A stretch of 64,000 nucleotides of DNA from VFKU01 sp964620045 (GTDB lineage Bacteria > Hydrogenedentota > Hydrogenedentia > Hydrogenedentales > GCA-2746185): positions 47,199 to 111,198 of the forward strand of contig CAZUJL010000013.1 in NCBI GenBank assembly GCA_964620045.1, given 5' to 3'. The notes under the pieces were generated by a model. That model was not told the origin of the DNA and made no database searches. It saw only the letters and a list, made by a program, of their open reading frames with translations. The translations under genes were made by a program, and so were the position numbers. Shown piece by piece: positions 51,264 through 59,605 of this stretch. Position 1 is the first letter of the stretch. Each line of letters opens with the position of its first letter.

Positions 51264-52678
51264 CGGCAGTGGCGGGTTTTTAAGCATGCTGCGACACACA
51301 CAATGCCCAGAGCCGTCAGAAGCAGGCTCTTCGCGTCAGCCGCCGGAACGGGCGTGAAGCTTCGTGCGGTCACAATATCGCGGTCTGAATCCCCTCCCGC
51401 GCCGTCGATATTTTCGTTGGTCGGCCACACCGCGATCCACTGACCTGCCTTGTCCGTGGCAATCGCCGGCAACCAATCCTGGCCCACATCGGAAAGCGCC
51501 CCCGAGTTCAGATATATGGGCAGCGACCACGTCGCGCCGAGGTTGTAGCTTTCCGCCAACAGAATGTCGCGGTCGTTGTTGCCATCCGATCCAAATCCGG
51601 CGAGGTATTGCCCCTCCCAAACGACTACAAAGGTGCCTGCCCCGTCCGTGGCAATTTCAGGGTAGAGGTCATATTCCTTATCGCGGTAGGCGTTGCTGTT
51701 GACTTGGACTGGAGGACTCCACGTTTGTCCACCATCAGAGGTACGCGACGAGAATACGTCCCAGTCGTCGACAAAAATTACCCCCGGCTGGTTCGAACTC
51801 CAGACCACAAGGCAATTGCCATTATCGTCGGCGGCGAGTCGAGGAGTTCGATCCGAACCGTCCACCGGCCCGTTGGGACTGAGAAAAATCGGCGTACTCC
51901 ATGTCTGTCCCGCGTCCGTCGATCGTGCGGCCACCACGTCTATTGAGGAATCCTCCTCCGCCAAAATCCACGCGACTATCCAATTGCCAAAGCTGTCGGC
52001 AACTACGTCAGGTGAAATCTCGCCAAAATTGTCGTGATCCAGCCCGGGATTGACCGGCGCCCGCGCGCTCCACGTCACACCGCCATCCGATGAATACGAG
52101 AACCAAACTTCATAGATGTTCACTTCGTTGTCGGTTCCCCAGACCACCATCCAATTACCCGCGCCATCAGTCGCAATTTGCACCTCGTCTTCGTCCCACG
52201 TGTCTACGGCGGCGTTGGAGTTCAGCGCGGCTGGTGCTGACCAGGTTGCCCCGTTATCCAAACTCCGCGTTACGAAAACGTCGTAGTCATTGCCCACCGT
52301 ACCGCCCAGATCGTAGGCGGAGTGCCAAACTACTATCCACGTACCATTACCATCGGTTGTGATTTGGGGGCGCCAATCATTCCACGTTTCCGTGTTGGCA
52401 TAGGGTGCAAGCGACGCCGGAGGGGTCCATGTGGCACCGTTGTCCGCCGATCGCGAATAAAGGATGTCTTCGTCATAAGAGAGCGTTCCGTTGAGCGCAT
52501 CCGGCGCGTCCCACACGGCAATCCAGTTGCCCGATCCATCCGTGGCAAGTTGGCAATCGAAATCCGAGCCCTCGTCCGTCACTGCGTCGGAATTGAAAAT
52601 GCTCGGTGACGTCCAGACGATTTGTGCGAAGGCCGGCAGCGACAATACGGAAAAAACAGCAACACATAGGCTTCGCAT
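51251..52678 (-). CDS. Secreted BNR/Asp-box repeat protein with C-terminal membrane anchor
   Basis: A 475-residue protein with signal peptide MRSLCVAVFSVLSLPAFAQ (start ATG 52678; a longer frame adds 17 residues). Six Asp-box repeats of the sialidase type recur about every 65 residues: SADNGATW, SLDNGATW, SSDGGVTW, STDAGQTW, TSDGGQTW and SYNLGATW, consistent with a six-bladed propeller. The C-terminus has a short VPAADAK motif, a hydrophobic helix and a basic tail, like exosortase-type sorting signals. It is not shown to be a sialidase; no catalytic arginine triad is obvious. Confidence 0.82.
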   Translation of the reverse strand: MRSLCVAVFSVLSLPAFAQIVWTSPSIFNSDAVTDEGSDFDCQLATDGSGNWIAVWDAPDALNGTLSYDEDILYSRSADNGATWTPPASLAPYANTETWNDWRPQITTDGNGTWIVVWHSAYDLGGTVGNDYDVFVTRSLDNGATWSAPAALNSNAAVDTWDEDEVQIATDGAGNWMVVWGTDNEVNIYEVWFSYSSDGGVTWSARAPVNPGLDHDNFGEISPDVVADSFGNWIVAWILAEEDSSIDVVAARSTDAGQTWSTPIFLSPNGPVDGSDRTPRLAADDNGNCLVVWSSNQPGVIFVDDWDVFSSRTSDGGQTWSPPVQVNSNAYRDKEYDLYPEIATDGAGTFVVVWEGQYLAGFGSDGNNDRDILLAESYNLGATWSLPIYLNSGALSDVGQDWLPAIATDKAGQWIAVWPTNENIDGAGGDSDRDIVTARSFTPVPAADAKSLLLTALGIVCVAACLKTRHCRTKA

Positions 52679-52777
52679 CAAATAGCGATCCTTTTTAAGC
52701 GTTGTGTAGCAGAACCATAGGACTAGCAACTATGCCCGGACGTGCCCGTAGGTGTCAATTTAGGCGTTGCTGTTGGT

Positions 52778-54055
52778 CTATTTTGTTTCTTTCGTCAGCA
52801 CAACGCCCACTACGGTCAGCAGCGCCGCCGTGCTGAGATAGAGGCCCACAAACACAAGGCCGTAGTTTTTCGCGAGCCACACCGCGGCATACGGCGCGAG
52901 GGATGCGCCGAAGATCCCCGCGAGGTTGAACGTCAACGAGGCCCCCGTAAAGCGCACCTCGGCGGGGAACAGTTCTGACAACATCGTGCCCAGCGGGCCG
53001 TAAGTGACGCCCATCAACCCCAGGCCGAGCGCCATGTAGATCGTGATCAGCGTCGCGTTGCCGGAGCCGAACATCGGCCCCGTGCAGAAGCCGAAGGCCG
53101 CAATCGCGAGCGAGACGCTAATCAAAACCTTGCGTCGGCCCACCCGATCGGCCCAAATCGCCGAGATGGGAATCGTCGCGCCGAAGAACAGGATCGCGAA
53201 GAGCTGCATGCGCAGGAACTGCGGACGCGCAAAACCAAGCTGTGTAATCGCCCAGCTCTGCGTGAACACGGTCATCAGGTAGAACAACACAAAGGTGCAC
53301 AACGCGATCAGCACGCCACGGATCAGCGCGCCGGTATGGTCCACGGCCACGGTAATCGTCGGCACCTTCACGCGCTTGTTCGACTTGAGCACTTCCTCGA
53401 AAGCCGGCGTCTCGGTGATTTTCAGGCGCACGTACAGCCCGACAAAGATCAGCAGCGTGCTCGCGAGGAACGGAATGCGCCAGCCGAAATTAAAGAACTG
53501 CTCGTCCGTGAGCGATTCGCTCAGGATCAGGAATAACCCACCCGACAAGATGAACCCGATCGGCGCGCCGAGCTGCGGGAACATGCCGAACCACGCGCGC
53601 TTGCCCGGCGGCGCGTTCTCCGTTGCCAGCAGAATCGCGCCGCCCCACTCGCCGCCCAGGCCCAGCCCCTGCCCCATGCGGCACAGCGCGAGCAGCAGCG
53701 GCGCGGCAACGCCAATCGTCGCATAGGTCGGCAGCAGACCGATCGCCACGGTCGAGATACCCATCGTGAGCAGCGCGGCCACCAGCGTCGCCTTGCGCCC
53801 CACGCGATCGCCGAAGTGTCCGAATATCGCCGAACCAATCGGCCGCGCGAAAAACGCGATCGCAAAAGTCGCCAGCGACTGCAGCATCGCGGCCGTGTCG
53901 TCCCCCTTCGGAAAGAACAACTGCGGGAACACCAACACCGCGGCGTTGGCGTAAATATAGAAATCGAAAAACTCAATCGTCGTGCCGACCAGGCTGCCGA
54001 TGAGCACGTGGCGGACGGAGTTGCGCGGCGCAGAAGTAGTCGGATCGTTCGTCAT
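52778..54055 (-). CDS. MFS transporter, metabolite:H+ symporter (MHS) family
   Basis: A 425-residue, 12-TM permease. MHS hallmarks are IGSLVGTTIEFFDFYIYANAA at the N-terminus, FGHFGDRVGRKATL in the first loop, and LGLGGEWGGAILLATENAP. Family members include ProP, ShiA and KgtP and carry organic acids or compatible solutes with protons. The substrate cannot be told from sequence. Confidence 0.93.
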   Translation of the reverse strand: MTNDPTTSAPRNSVRHVLIGSLVGTTIEFFDFYIYANAAVLVFPQLFFPKGDDTAAMLQSLATFAIAFFARPIGSAIFGHFGDRVGRKATLVAALLTMGISTVAIGLLPTYATIGVAAPLLLALCRMGQGLGLGGEWGGAILLATENAPPGKRAWFGMFPQLGAPIGFILSGGLFLILSESLTDEQFFNFGWRIPFLASTLLIFVGLYVRLKITETPAFEEVLKSNKRVKVPTITVAVDHTGALIRGVLIALCTFVLFYLMTVFTQSWAITQLGFARPQFLRMQLFAILFFGATIPISAIWADRVGRRKVLISVSLAIAAFGFCTGPMFGSGNATLITIYMALGLGLMGVTYGPLGTMLSELFPAEVRFTGASLTFNLAGIFGASLAPYAAVWLAKNYGLVFVGLYLSTAALLTVVGVVLTKETK

Positions 54056-54227
54056 GGCGCGCGAGTATAAGACGGCCTACACCAAAATGCGAAGTATCCC
54101 CGCGATTCAATTCCGTTTTGAGATTGCCCTCAAAAAAGGTCTTTCCGCTTCGGTGCAGGCAGCAATCGAAACGCAGCCTGCATTGTTTCGATCAACGAGT
54201 GCCCGGAGATGAGGGGCGCCTCTTTTG

Positions 54228-56525
54228 TTACGTCAACGGCAACGTCCGAATCGCCTCCACCACCTTCTTGCAGTTCTCAAAGCGGTCTTTCGGATCCTTC
54301 TGGATGCACTTGTAGGCGAACTCGGCAATTTCGGGCGCGATGCTTGGCTCGATCTCGTTCACCTTCTGCGGCATTTCGGTGATTTGGCGCGTGAGGATGT
54401 CGCCGTCGCGGAAGACGACCTTGCCGGTGAGCATTTCGTAGAGCACGAGGCCCAGCGCGTAGATGTCCGCGCGGTTGTCGACCTCCTTGCCGAGGGCCTG
54501 CTCCGGCGCCATATAGCACGGCGTGCCCATCACGACGTTGCTCTTCGTAATGCGGTTGTCCTCGGCTTTCGCGAGGCCGAAGTCCATCAGCTTCACGGTG
54601 CCGCCCTTGGCGATCAGGATGTTGTCCGGCTTGATGTCGCGGTGCACGATGCCGAGCGAGTGCATCGCGTAGAGCGCGCTGCACGCTTGCGCCATGTAGT
54701 TCAGCGCCTCGCGCGGATGCAGCTTGCCCTTCTTTTGCACATACTGGAACAGGCTCGTGCCTTCGACGTACTCCATCGCGATGTACGCCTTCCCCTGGCT
54801 CGCGCTGATGTCGTACACGGCCACGATATTCGGGTGGTTCACCTTCGCGGCGGTCTTCGCCTCGCGCACGAAACGTTGGCGGTACTCTTCGTTGTTGTCC
54901 ACCAGCGTGCCGAGGAATTTCAGCGCCACCCTGCGATCGAGCTGCTTGTCCTTCGCGAGGTACACCACGCCCATGCCGCCGCGGCCGAGTTCCTTTTCGA
55001 TCGCATAGCGCTCGCCCAGCGTGTTCTGCACCATGCTCATCACGGCGCCATCGCCACCCCCGCCGCCGTTGGACACCGGAGCGAAGCTCGGCTGCCCGAT
55101 CTTGCTACCCATCAGCGAAATGCGCGAGTCGATGCTGGACAGGCGCGTGTCGAGGTCGCGGTAGCTCTTGTCCACCGCGCCGATCTTGAGGAGGTGTTCG
55201 CGCGAGGCCGCCAGATCGCCGAGTTGTTCGCGCGCGAGGGCGAGCATGAAGAAATAGTCCATGTTCGCCTTCTCGACACGCTTGCCGAGCAGGTGGTTGT
55301 CGAGCGTGGCGGCGCAGTGCGCGTAATCGTGCATCTCGTAGAAGCAGCGGCCCAGCAACGCGCGCGACGGGTCGAACTGCTTGTCCGTCTCGTTCACTTT
55401 CTGCAGCGCCGCGATCGCCTCTTGATAGCGTTGCGCCTTGGAGTACATCAGCCCCGCGCGCGCATGGTCGTTGGACTTTTCAAAGTACTCCGCCGCGCGC
55501 ACGGGTTCGTTCGCCTTCGCAAAGCATTCCGCCGCGCGCAGGAATTCCTCGCCGCCGGCATACGCCATGCCCGCCTCGCGGAATTTCCCGGCCTTCTCAT
55601 AGAACCGCCCGCCGATGCGCGCCGCCTCGCGCGGTTTGCCGGCTTGCTTGTAAGCATCCACCGCCTGTTCAAGCTTGCCCGCTTTTACGAAGGCCTCTGC
55701 CCCGAGGTCGAACTCCCCCGCTTCCATGTGCAACACGGCGGCAAGGTCATGCTGCTGCTCGGTGTCGAACGCCCGCGCGATCGCGGGCAATAGCGCCTTG
55801 CGATCCTCCGGCTTAATTTTCTCCTTGGCCTTCGAGTCTTCCAGCAGCGCATACGCACCGTGCGCGGCCGCGATCTGCGCCGCCGCTTCGTCGCGCGGGG
55901 CCGCGAAGTATTCCTTGAACATCGCGATCGCCTGTGGCGTCTTCCCCGCCTTGCCCCACGCCGCGGCCGCCTTCGCCATCTGCCCGCCCTTGGTATAGGC
56001 CTTCGCCGCTTGCGTGTATTTCTCGCCGCGATCGAAGAAGCGGCCGGCGTTTTCGAAGTCGCCCGCCTTTTGCAGCAACTTCGCGCCCGCGACGTGCTCG
56101 TCCACTTTCGCGAGATGCTCCGCCGCCTTCACATAGTCCTTGTCTTTGGCATAAAATTCCGCGGCTTTTTTATGAAGATTGATTGCGGCATACGCTTGAG
56201 CCAGACGTCCCCATTGCTTGCTGCGCTTCAACGCCGCCGTCGTCGATCGCAGCACGGCGGGATCCTGCATCGCGGCTTCAAGGCTCGCGTGTTTGCCGAT
56301 CAGCGCGTCGATGTCCGCCTTGTCCGCGAGCGTGTCTTTCTTAAAGACGTGCAGCAGCGTGACGATGAGCCAGCGCAGAAATAGAATGATGACGATGACG
56401 GCCAGCGCGTCGTACGCCCAGACCCACATGCCGCCGAGCGAAACGCCCGTGGCGTTCTGTAGCCAAACGAATGGCACTTCCAGTGGGCCGAGAATGAAAT
56501 CGGCTTTCTCGCGAAAACTTTCCAT
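54228..56525 (-). CDS. TM-anchored repeat protein with C-terminal Ser/Thr protein kinase domain
   Basis: A 765-residue protein. One TM segment lies near residues 33-61. Residues about 95-460 form helical TPR/alpha-solenoid repeats with A-x-x-(F/Y) and (K)AG cores (for example AAEFYAKDKDYVKAAEHLAK, KAGKFREAGMAYAGGEEF). A Gly-rich linker follows near 485-495, then a complete kinase (about 507-765) with GRGGMGVVYLAK, K536, E555, HRDIKPDN (628-635), DFG (648-650) and APE. The order repeats-then-kinase is the reverse of PASTA-type kinases. Start ATG 56525 follows GGAAGGAG; a longer frame is possible. Confidence 0.9.
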   Translation of the reverse strand: MESFREKADFILGPLEVPFVWLQNATGVSLGGMWVWAYDALAVIVIILFLRWLIVTLLHVFKKDTLADKADIDALIGKHASLEAAMQDPAVLRSTTAALKRSKQWGRLAQAYAAINLHKKAAEFYAKDKDYVKAAEHLAKVDEHVAGAKLLQKAGDFENAGRFFDRGEKYTQAAKAYTKGGQMAKAAAAWGKAGKTPQAIAMFKEYFAAPRDEAAAQIAAAHGAYALLEDSKAKEKIKPEDRKALLPAIARAFDTEQQHDLAAVLHMEAGEFDLGAEAFVKAGKLEQAVDAYKQAGKPREAARIGGRFYEKAGKFREAGMAYAGGEEFLRAAECFAKANEPVRAAEYFEKSNDHARAGLMYSKAQRYQEAIAALQKVNETDKQFDPSRALLGRCFYEMHDYAHCAATLDNHLLGKRVEKANMDYFFMLALAREQLGDLAASREHLLKIGAVDKSYRDLDTRLSSIDSRISLMGSKIGQPSFAPVSNGGGGGDGAVMSMVQNTLGERYAIEKELGRGGMGVVYLAKDKQLDRRVALKFLGTLVDNNEEYRQRFVREAKTAAKVNHPNIVAVYDISASQGKAYIAMEYVEGTSLFQYVQKKGKLHPREALNYMAQACSALYAMHSLGIVHRDIKPDNILIAKGGTVKLMDFGLAKAEDNRITKSNVVMGTPCYMAPEQALGKEVDNRADIYALGLVLYEMLTGKVVFRDGDILTRQITEMPQKVNEIEPSIAPEIAEFAYKCIQKDPKDRFENCKKVVEAIRTLPLT

Positions 56526-56651
56526 GCGCGCAGGCTCCTTCCCGAATACCGCGAAGGTCGAGTGTAGCACCGCAATCCTAAAGTGAGAAAGGGACGCGCG
56601 GTGTCACGCAATTGGCCATTTTCGAAGGCTACTTTTTCGCCAAGCAGCCCT

Positions 56652-56771
56652 GTACAGAATTGGACGCGATGCCCCGTTGAGTACAAAATTGGGCGTGAAA
56701 AATCGGACGGTTCCGGCGTCGAACACAGAAAAACCCCGTTAATAAACACCTTACAACTTCGCCCAATTTTG
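56652..56771. repeat. Three copies of a 12-15 bp motif, candidate activator sites
   Basis: Copies are GTACAGAATTGGACG at 56652-56666, GTACAAAATTGGGCG at 56681-56695 (13 of 15 match), and an inverted copy CGCCCAATTTTG at 56760-56771. The last pairs perfectly over 12 bp with 56684-56695. The first two are 75-120 bp upstream of the -24 element, the usual distance for sigma-54 activator sites. The third overlaps the -24 box. Confidence 0.7.
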
Positions 56772-56785
56772 GCACTCGGCTTGCC
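56770..56785 (+). promoter_or_regulatory. Sigma-54 (-24/-12) type promoter
   Basis: TGGCAC at 56770-56775 and TTGC at 56781-56784 with 5-bp spacing match the RpoN consensus at every invariant position, and the GG-to-GC spacing is the required 10 bp. The expected start site is near 56796, about 52 bp before the RodZ-like GTG at 56848. An exact match of these ten bases by chance is unlikely in a window of this size. Confidence 0.6.
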
Positions 56786-56847
56786 TGTACGACCGCCGGG
56801 TGGCGTGCCTCCGCACGCCGGGTCGGTCAAAAAGAAAGGGTCGGTCA

Positions 56848-57321
56848 GTGCGTTTTCCAGGGCATGAACTTCGTCAGCGGCGTCTCGAACTCAACATGAC
56901 GCCCGATACCGCCGCCGCCGCCTGCTCGATTCCCGTCGGCATGCTCGAAGCCCTCGAAAACAGTCAGATGGATCGCCTCCCCGGCGAGACCTACGCCGTC
57001 GGCTTCATCCGCTCGTACTGCCGCCTGCTCAACCTCGAATCCGAACACTATCTCGGCGCCTTGCGCGCCGCGCAGCATCCGACATCTTCGCGCGCGACGA
57101 CAACGAAACCGAGCATCGTCTCGCGCGCGATGCGCAAACTGCCGATCCCGCGTCTGCCGCGCGTGGGTTCCGAAGCCAGCATGTGGGTCATCATCATGGT
57201 GTCCGTTGCCGCCGCCTGGGCAGGCTACTCCGCCATGTTCCGCCCGAGCACCCCGGCGACCGCCACCCAGGCGCACGCCGCGGAAATCGATCTCCGCCTG
57301 CCGGAATCGCTCGACCGCTAA
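56848..57321 (+). CDS. RodZ-like HTH membrane protein, short form
   Basis: A 157-residue protein. Residues about 3-75 are a RodZ-type HTH_25 domain: GHELRQRRLELNMTPDTAAAACSIPVGMLEALE then LPGETYAVGFIRSYCRLLNLES. A single TM helix lies near 110-128 and a short external tail follows. The usual long beta-rich periplasmic RodZ domain is missing. Start GTG 56848 has GAAAGGG upstream and fits the predicted sigma-54 start; a GTG at 56800 is the alternative. A role in cell shape is inferred from the family only. Confidence 0.78.
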   Translation: MRFPGHELRQRRLELNMTPDTAAAACSIPVGMLEALENSQMDRLPGETYAVGFIRSYCRLLNLESEHYLGALRAAQHPTSSRATTTKPSIVSRAMRKLPIPRLPRVGSEASMWVIIMVSVAAAWAGYSAMFRPSTPATATQAHAAEIDLRLPESLDR

Positions 57322-57324
57322 TCA

Positions 57325-57530
57325 GGGACTGACTGCGAATCCACCTGCGCGTGGCAGTCACTTCTTCATCTTCAACGCCGTTGCAAAAAAAGCGCGCACT
57401 ATTTTGTTGGGGATTCGTAGTCTGTCCCCTGTCTTATCGCGCGAAGACCGGGGACAGACTACGAATTTCCACAATGGTAGTAATCGGTTTTAAGTGGACG
57501 TCATCTGCGCGGAAATTCGCAGTCAGTCCC
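57325..57530. repeat. Nested palindromic REP/BIME-like element, four arms
   Basis: Four related arms alternate in orientation: GGGACTGACTGCGAAT (57325-57340), ATTCGTAGTCTGTCCCC (57413-57429), GGGGACAGACTACGAAT (57450-57466) and ATTCGCAGTCAGTCCC (57515-57530). Inner arms are perfect 17-bp complements around 20 nt. Outer arms are perfect 16-bp complements. The element starts 3 bp after the RodZ-like stop and touches the stop codon of the PLP gene, filling the convergent gap. The GGGGACAGACTACG type of sequence is linked, from memory, to REP-associated transposases. Confidence 0.88.
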
Positions 57531-58769
57531 CTACACGAAACACTGCCCCTGGCCACGATACGTAGGGATTTGTCCTACAACTTTGCCGCCTTCGATCTGC
57601 AGCAAAACGTTGAAGCGTTCGCAGAGTTCACCGGCTTTGGCGTGACGCATAAAAATCGGATCGCCTAGCTCGAGTTTCTCGGGGCCTTCGTAGGTCACCG
57701 GAGTCTGCACTTCACCCGCGCCTTCACCGTCGAGCAATGCCGCGCCTTCGGGCAAAAACACCTTCGGTAGTTTATCCGCGCCGAGCCCGCCCGAGGCCAC
57801 ATATCCCCCGCCGTTACACGTCACCATGCCGTCCATCGGCCGACGCACGATCTCGATCGCGTAGCCCGCCGCCGGATGGTGCTTGAAGGAATCGTAATAA
57901 TCGAACAGCGTCGGCGTGTAGAAACCGGAGCCTGTCGTCACTTCCGTGCAAACTTCTTCCTCACAGGTCGACTCAATGCTGCCCGTGCCGCCGCCGTTCA
58001 CGAGTGGCAGTTCAAAGCCGCGCGAGCGGATGTACTCGACGCACTCTTTGCGCCGCGCGCGGTACTCGCCCATCGACTTCCGCTTCAGCGTCGGGATCAG
58101 CATATTGCCCAGGCCGCGCGCGGGGTTCTTATCGCCCAACCCCGCCACCTGCGCCTCGTAGCCCATCAAGCCGTGCAACCGCACATTCGGCGTGGCTTTC
58201 ACTGCATCCAGAATCGGCGCCAGCTCCGCCTCGCTGCGCACCGCCGAGCGCCGCACGCCGAACCACATGCCGGGGAACGCAGAAGACATATCGACATCGA
58301 TGCACACAGGCACTGTGACGCCCTGCGCCTTCGCGATCGAGCCGAGGATTCGCACATGTTCCGCATGATCGATCATGAAAATGATCGTCTTGCCCTTCGC
58401 GATCCACTCGCAGCACGCCTTCACATCGATCTCGCGCACGGTCGGATAGCCAAGCAGAATATCGTCGAAGCCTTCGGCCGCGAGAAACACCGCTTCGCGC
58501 GGATGGAACGCCATGATCCCCTGGTACACCTTCGACGCCTCGAACACGCGCCGCAGCGCCCACACACAGCGCACGCTCTTCGACGCGACGCGCAGGGTCT
58601 TGCCGTGCGACACGCGCCCCGCGATCACGCGGATGTTGTCGTCGAGCATTTCGACGTCCACAAAGGCCGCCGGCAGCGAGACGCCGCGCAGGGCGTCGCG
58701 GTAATAGGAGTAGGTGCGGGCGAAGGACTTCGCGCCGGATGAGGTGGAGGGAGCGCTCGTGGTAGCCAT
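57531..58769 (-). CDS. Fold-type III PLP enzyme (D-serine dehydratase/D-threonine aldolase-like)
   Basis: A 412-residue protein with N-terminal alanine-racemase barrel and K64 in LRVASKSVRC as the PLP lysine. The C-terminal beta domain has the His and Cys of GDPIFMRHAKAGELCERFN, which form the zinc site in D-serine dehydratase-like enzymes. The NGGGTGSI and GSGFY blocks bind the PLP phosphate. It probably acts on a D-amino acid, by dehydration or aldol cleavage. The convergent palindromic element abuts its stop. Confidence 0.85.
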   Translation of the reverse strand: MATTSAPSTSSGAKSFARTYSYYRDALRGVSLPAAFVDVEMLDDNIRVIAGRVSHGKTLRVASKSVRCVWALRRVFEASKVYQGIMAFHPREAVFLAAEGFDDILLGYPTVREIDVKACCEWIAKGKTIIFMIDHAEHVRILGSIAKAQGVTVPVCIDVDMSSAFPGMWFGVRRSAVRSEAELAPILDAVKATPNVRLHGLMGYEAQVAGLGDKNPARGLGNMLIPTLKRKSMGEYRARRKECVEYIRSRGFELPLVNGGGTGSIESTCEEEVCTEVTTGSGFYTPTLFDYYDSFKHHPAAGYAIEIVRRPMDGMVTCNGGGYVASGGLGADKLPKVFLPEGAALLDGEGAGEVQTPVTYEGPEKLELGDPIFMRHAKAGELCERFNVLLQIEGGKVVGQIPTYRGQGQCFV

Positions 58770-58899
58770 AGAACGGCAGCGTACTACACGCGACCGAAGT
58801 CCCGCATCCCGCGTTAAACCTGGTAACTAGATATAGTGTCGCCTTTGCCTTACATGGAAAGCAGTCTTTTCTCGAAATCCACCAGGTATTGCTGGACTT

Positions 58900-58927
58900 T
58901 TGTCAACAATTAACTTACAATCATAAT
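58900..58927 (+). promoter_or_regulatory. Sigma-70 promoter for the response regulator
   Basis: TTGTCA at 58900-58905 and CATAAT at 58922-58927 with a 16-bp spacer (5 of 6 matches each). Transcription would start near 58934, giving a 5' leader of about 120 nt. Confidence 0.55.
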
Positions 58928-58959
58928 ACGACTGGTTACAACCTGTTGCGTAGTTTCGG

Positions 58960-58985
58960 CCACGCGGCGCTCCGGTGCCGCGTGG
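58960..58985 (+). promoter_or_regulatory. UNCG-tetraloop hairpin in the response-regulator leader
   Basis: CCACGCGGCGC and GTGCCGCGTGG form an 11-bp stem (one G-T pair) closing a TCCG (UNCG) tetraloop with a C-G closing pair. It lies about 26 nt after the predicted transcription start and 72 bp before the ATG. No T-run follows, so it is not a simple terminator; it could affect mRNA stability or bind a protein. Confidence 0.6.
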
Positions 58986-59056
58986 CAAATTTCAAGGTTT
59001 GCGGGTACAGTTCAGGAGTGACCGCCCGACCAGCGGTCCATTGGGGAAAACGTTAC

Positions 59057-59455
59057 ATGCCGCACATCCTGGTGATCGACGACGAAGTCCAAATCCGCGA
59101 AGTCCTCCGCACAGTGCTCGAGCGTGTGGGCTACTCTGTGAGCGAGGCTGGCGACGGCAACCAGGGCCTGCGCGTTTATTCCGAAGGCAACATCGACCTC
59201 GTGGTCACCGATATCATCATGCCGGAAAAAGGCGGTATCGACACCATCATGGACCTGCGCCGCGACTTCCCCGACGTGAAAATCATCGCGATTTCCGGCG
59301 GCGGCATGTGTGGCGAAGTCAGCTACCTCGACATGGCCATCGGCGTCGGCGCCGACCGCGCCATCGGCAAGCCCTTCGTGCTCGACGATTTCCTCGCCGC
59401 GGTTGAAGAACTGATCGCGGAGAAAAAGGGCATCCCGGTTAAGGTCAAGGTCTAA
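59057..59455 (+). CDS. Single-domain response regulator (receiver only)
   Basis: A 132-residue CheY-like protein. Acid pocket D8-D9 in VIDDE, phosphoacceptor D52 in VVTDIIMP, S80 at the switch position and K105 in GKPF are all present. The chosen ATG gives the normal receiver N-terminus; the frame extends upstream without receiver-like sequence. No output domain or histidine kinase is adjacent, so it is an orphan. Confidence 0.92.
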   Translation: MPHILVIDDEVQIREVLRTVLERVGYSVSEAGDGNQGLRVYSEGNIDLVVTDIIMPEKGGIDTIMDLRRDFPDVKIIAISGGGMCGEVSYLDMAIGVGADRAIGKPFVLDDFLAAVEELIAEKKGIPVKVKV

Positions 59456-59605
59456 GCCCGTTCCTATACTTTCGCCAACCCTGCTCACCAAATAGGGACA
59501 CTTTAGGGCACTCGCTCATGCCTCCGTCGCCCTGCCGGAACTAATCTGCCCTGAATTCGCACATCGGCTTTGATAGAATTGGCTCTCGGTACATCCGGAG
59601 CTGCC

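Larger units (their letters stand above)
56526..56847. other. 322-bp divergent intergenic region with repeated motif and sigma-54-like promoter
   Basis: The region between the divergent kinase (56525) and RodZ-like (56848) genes holds three copies of a GTACA-type motif and a -24/-12 promoter, described separately. No frame here has recognisable protein sequence. Confidence 0.7.

Noticed and set aside
51791..51815. tRNA T-loop-like GGTTCGA sequence
   Set aside because: It lies inside the BNR coding region and has no cloverleaf partners. No tRNA was found elsewhere in the window.
54120..54225. Hairpin ATCGAAAC/GTTTCGAT after the repeat kinase as a terminator
   Set aside because: The stem is only 8 bp and no T-run follows on the minus strand.
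54225..55793. 522-codon plus-strand frame over the repeat kinase
   Set aside because: It lies antisense to a canonical kinase domain and helical repeats and shows only Arg/His/Leu-rich shadow sequence.
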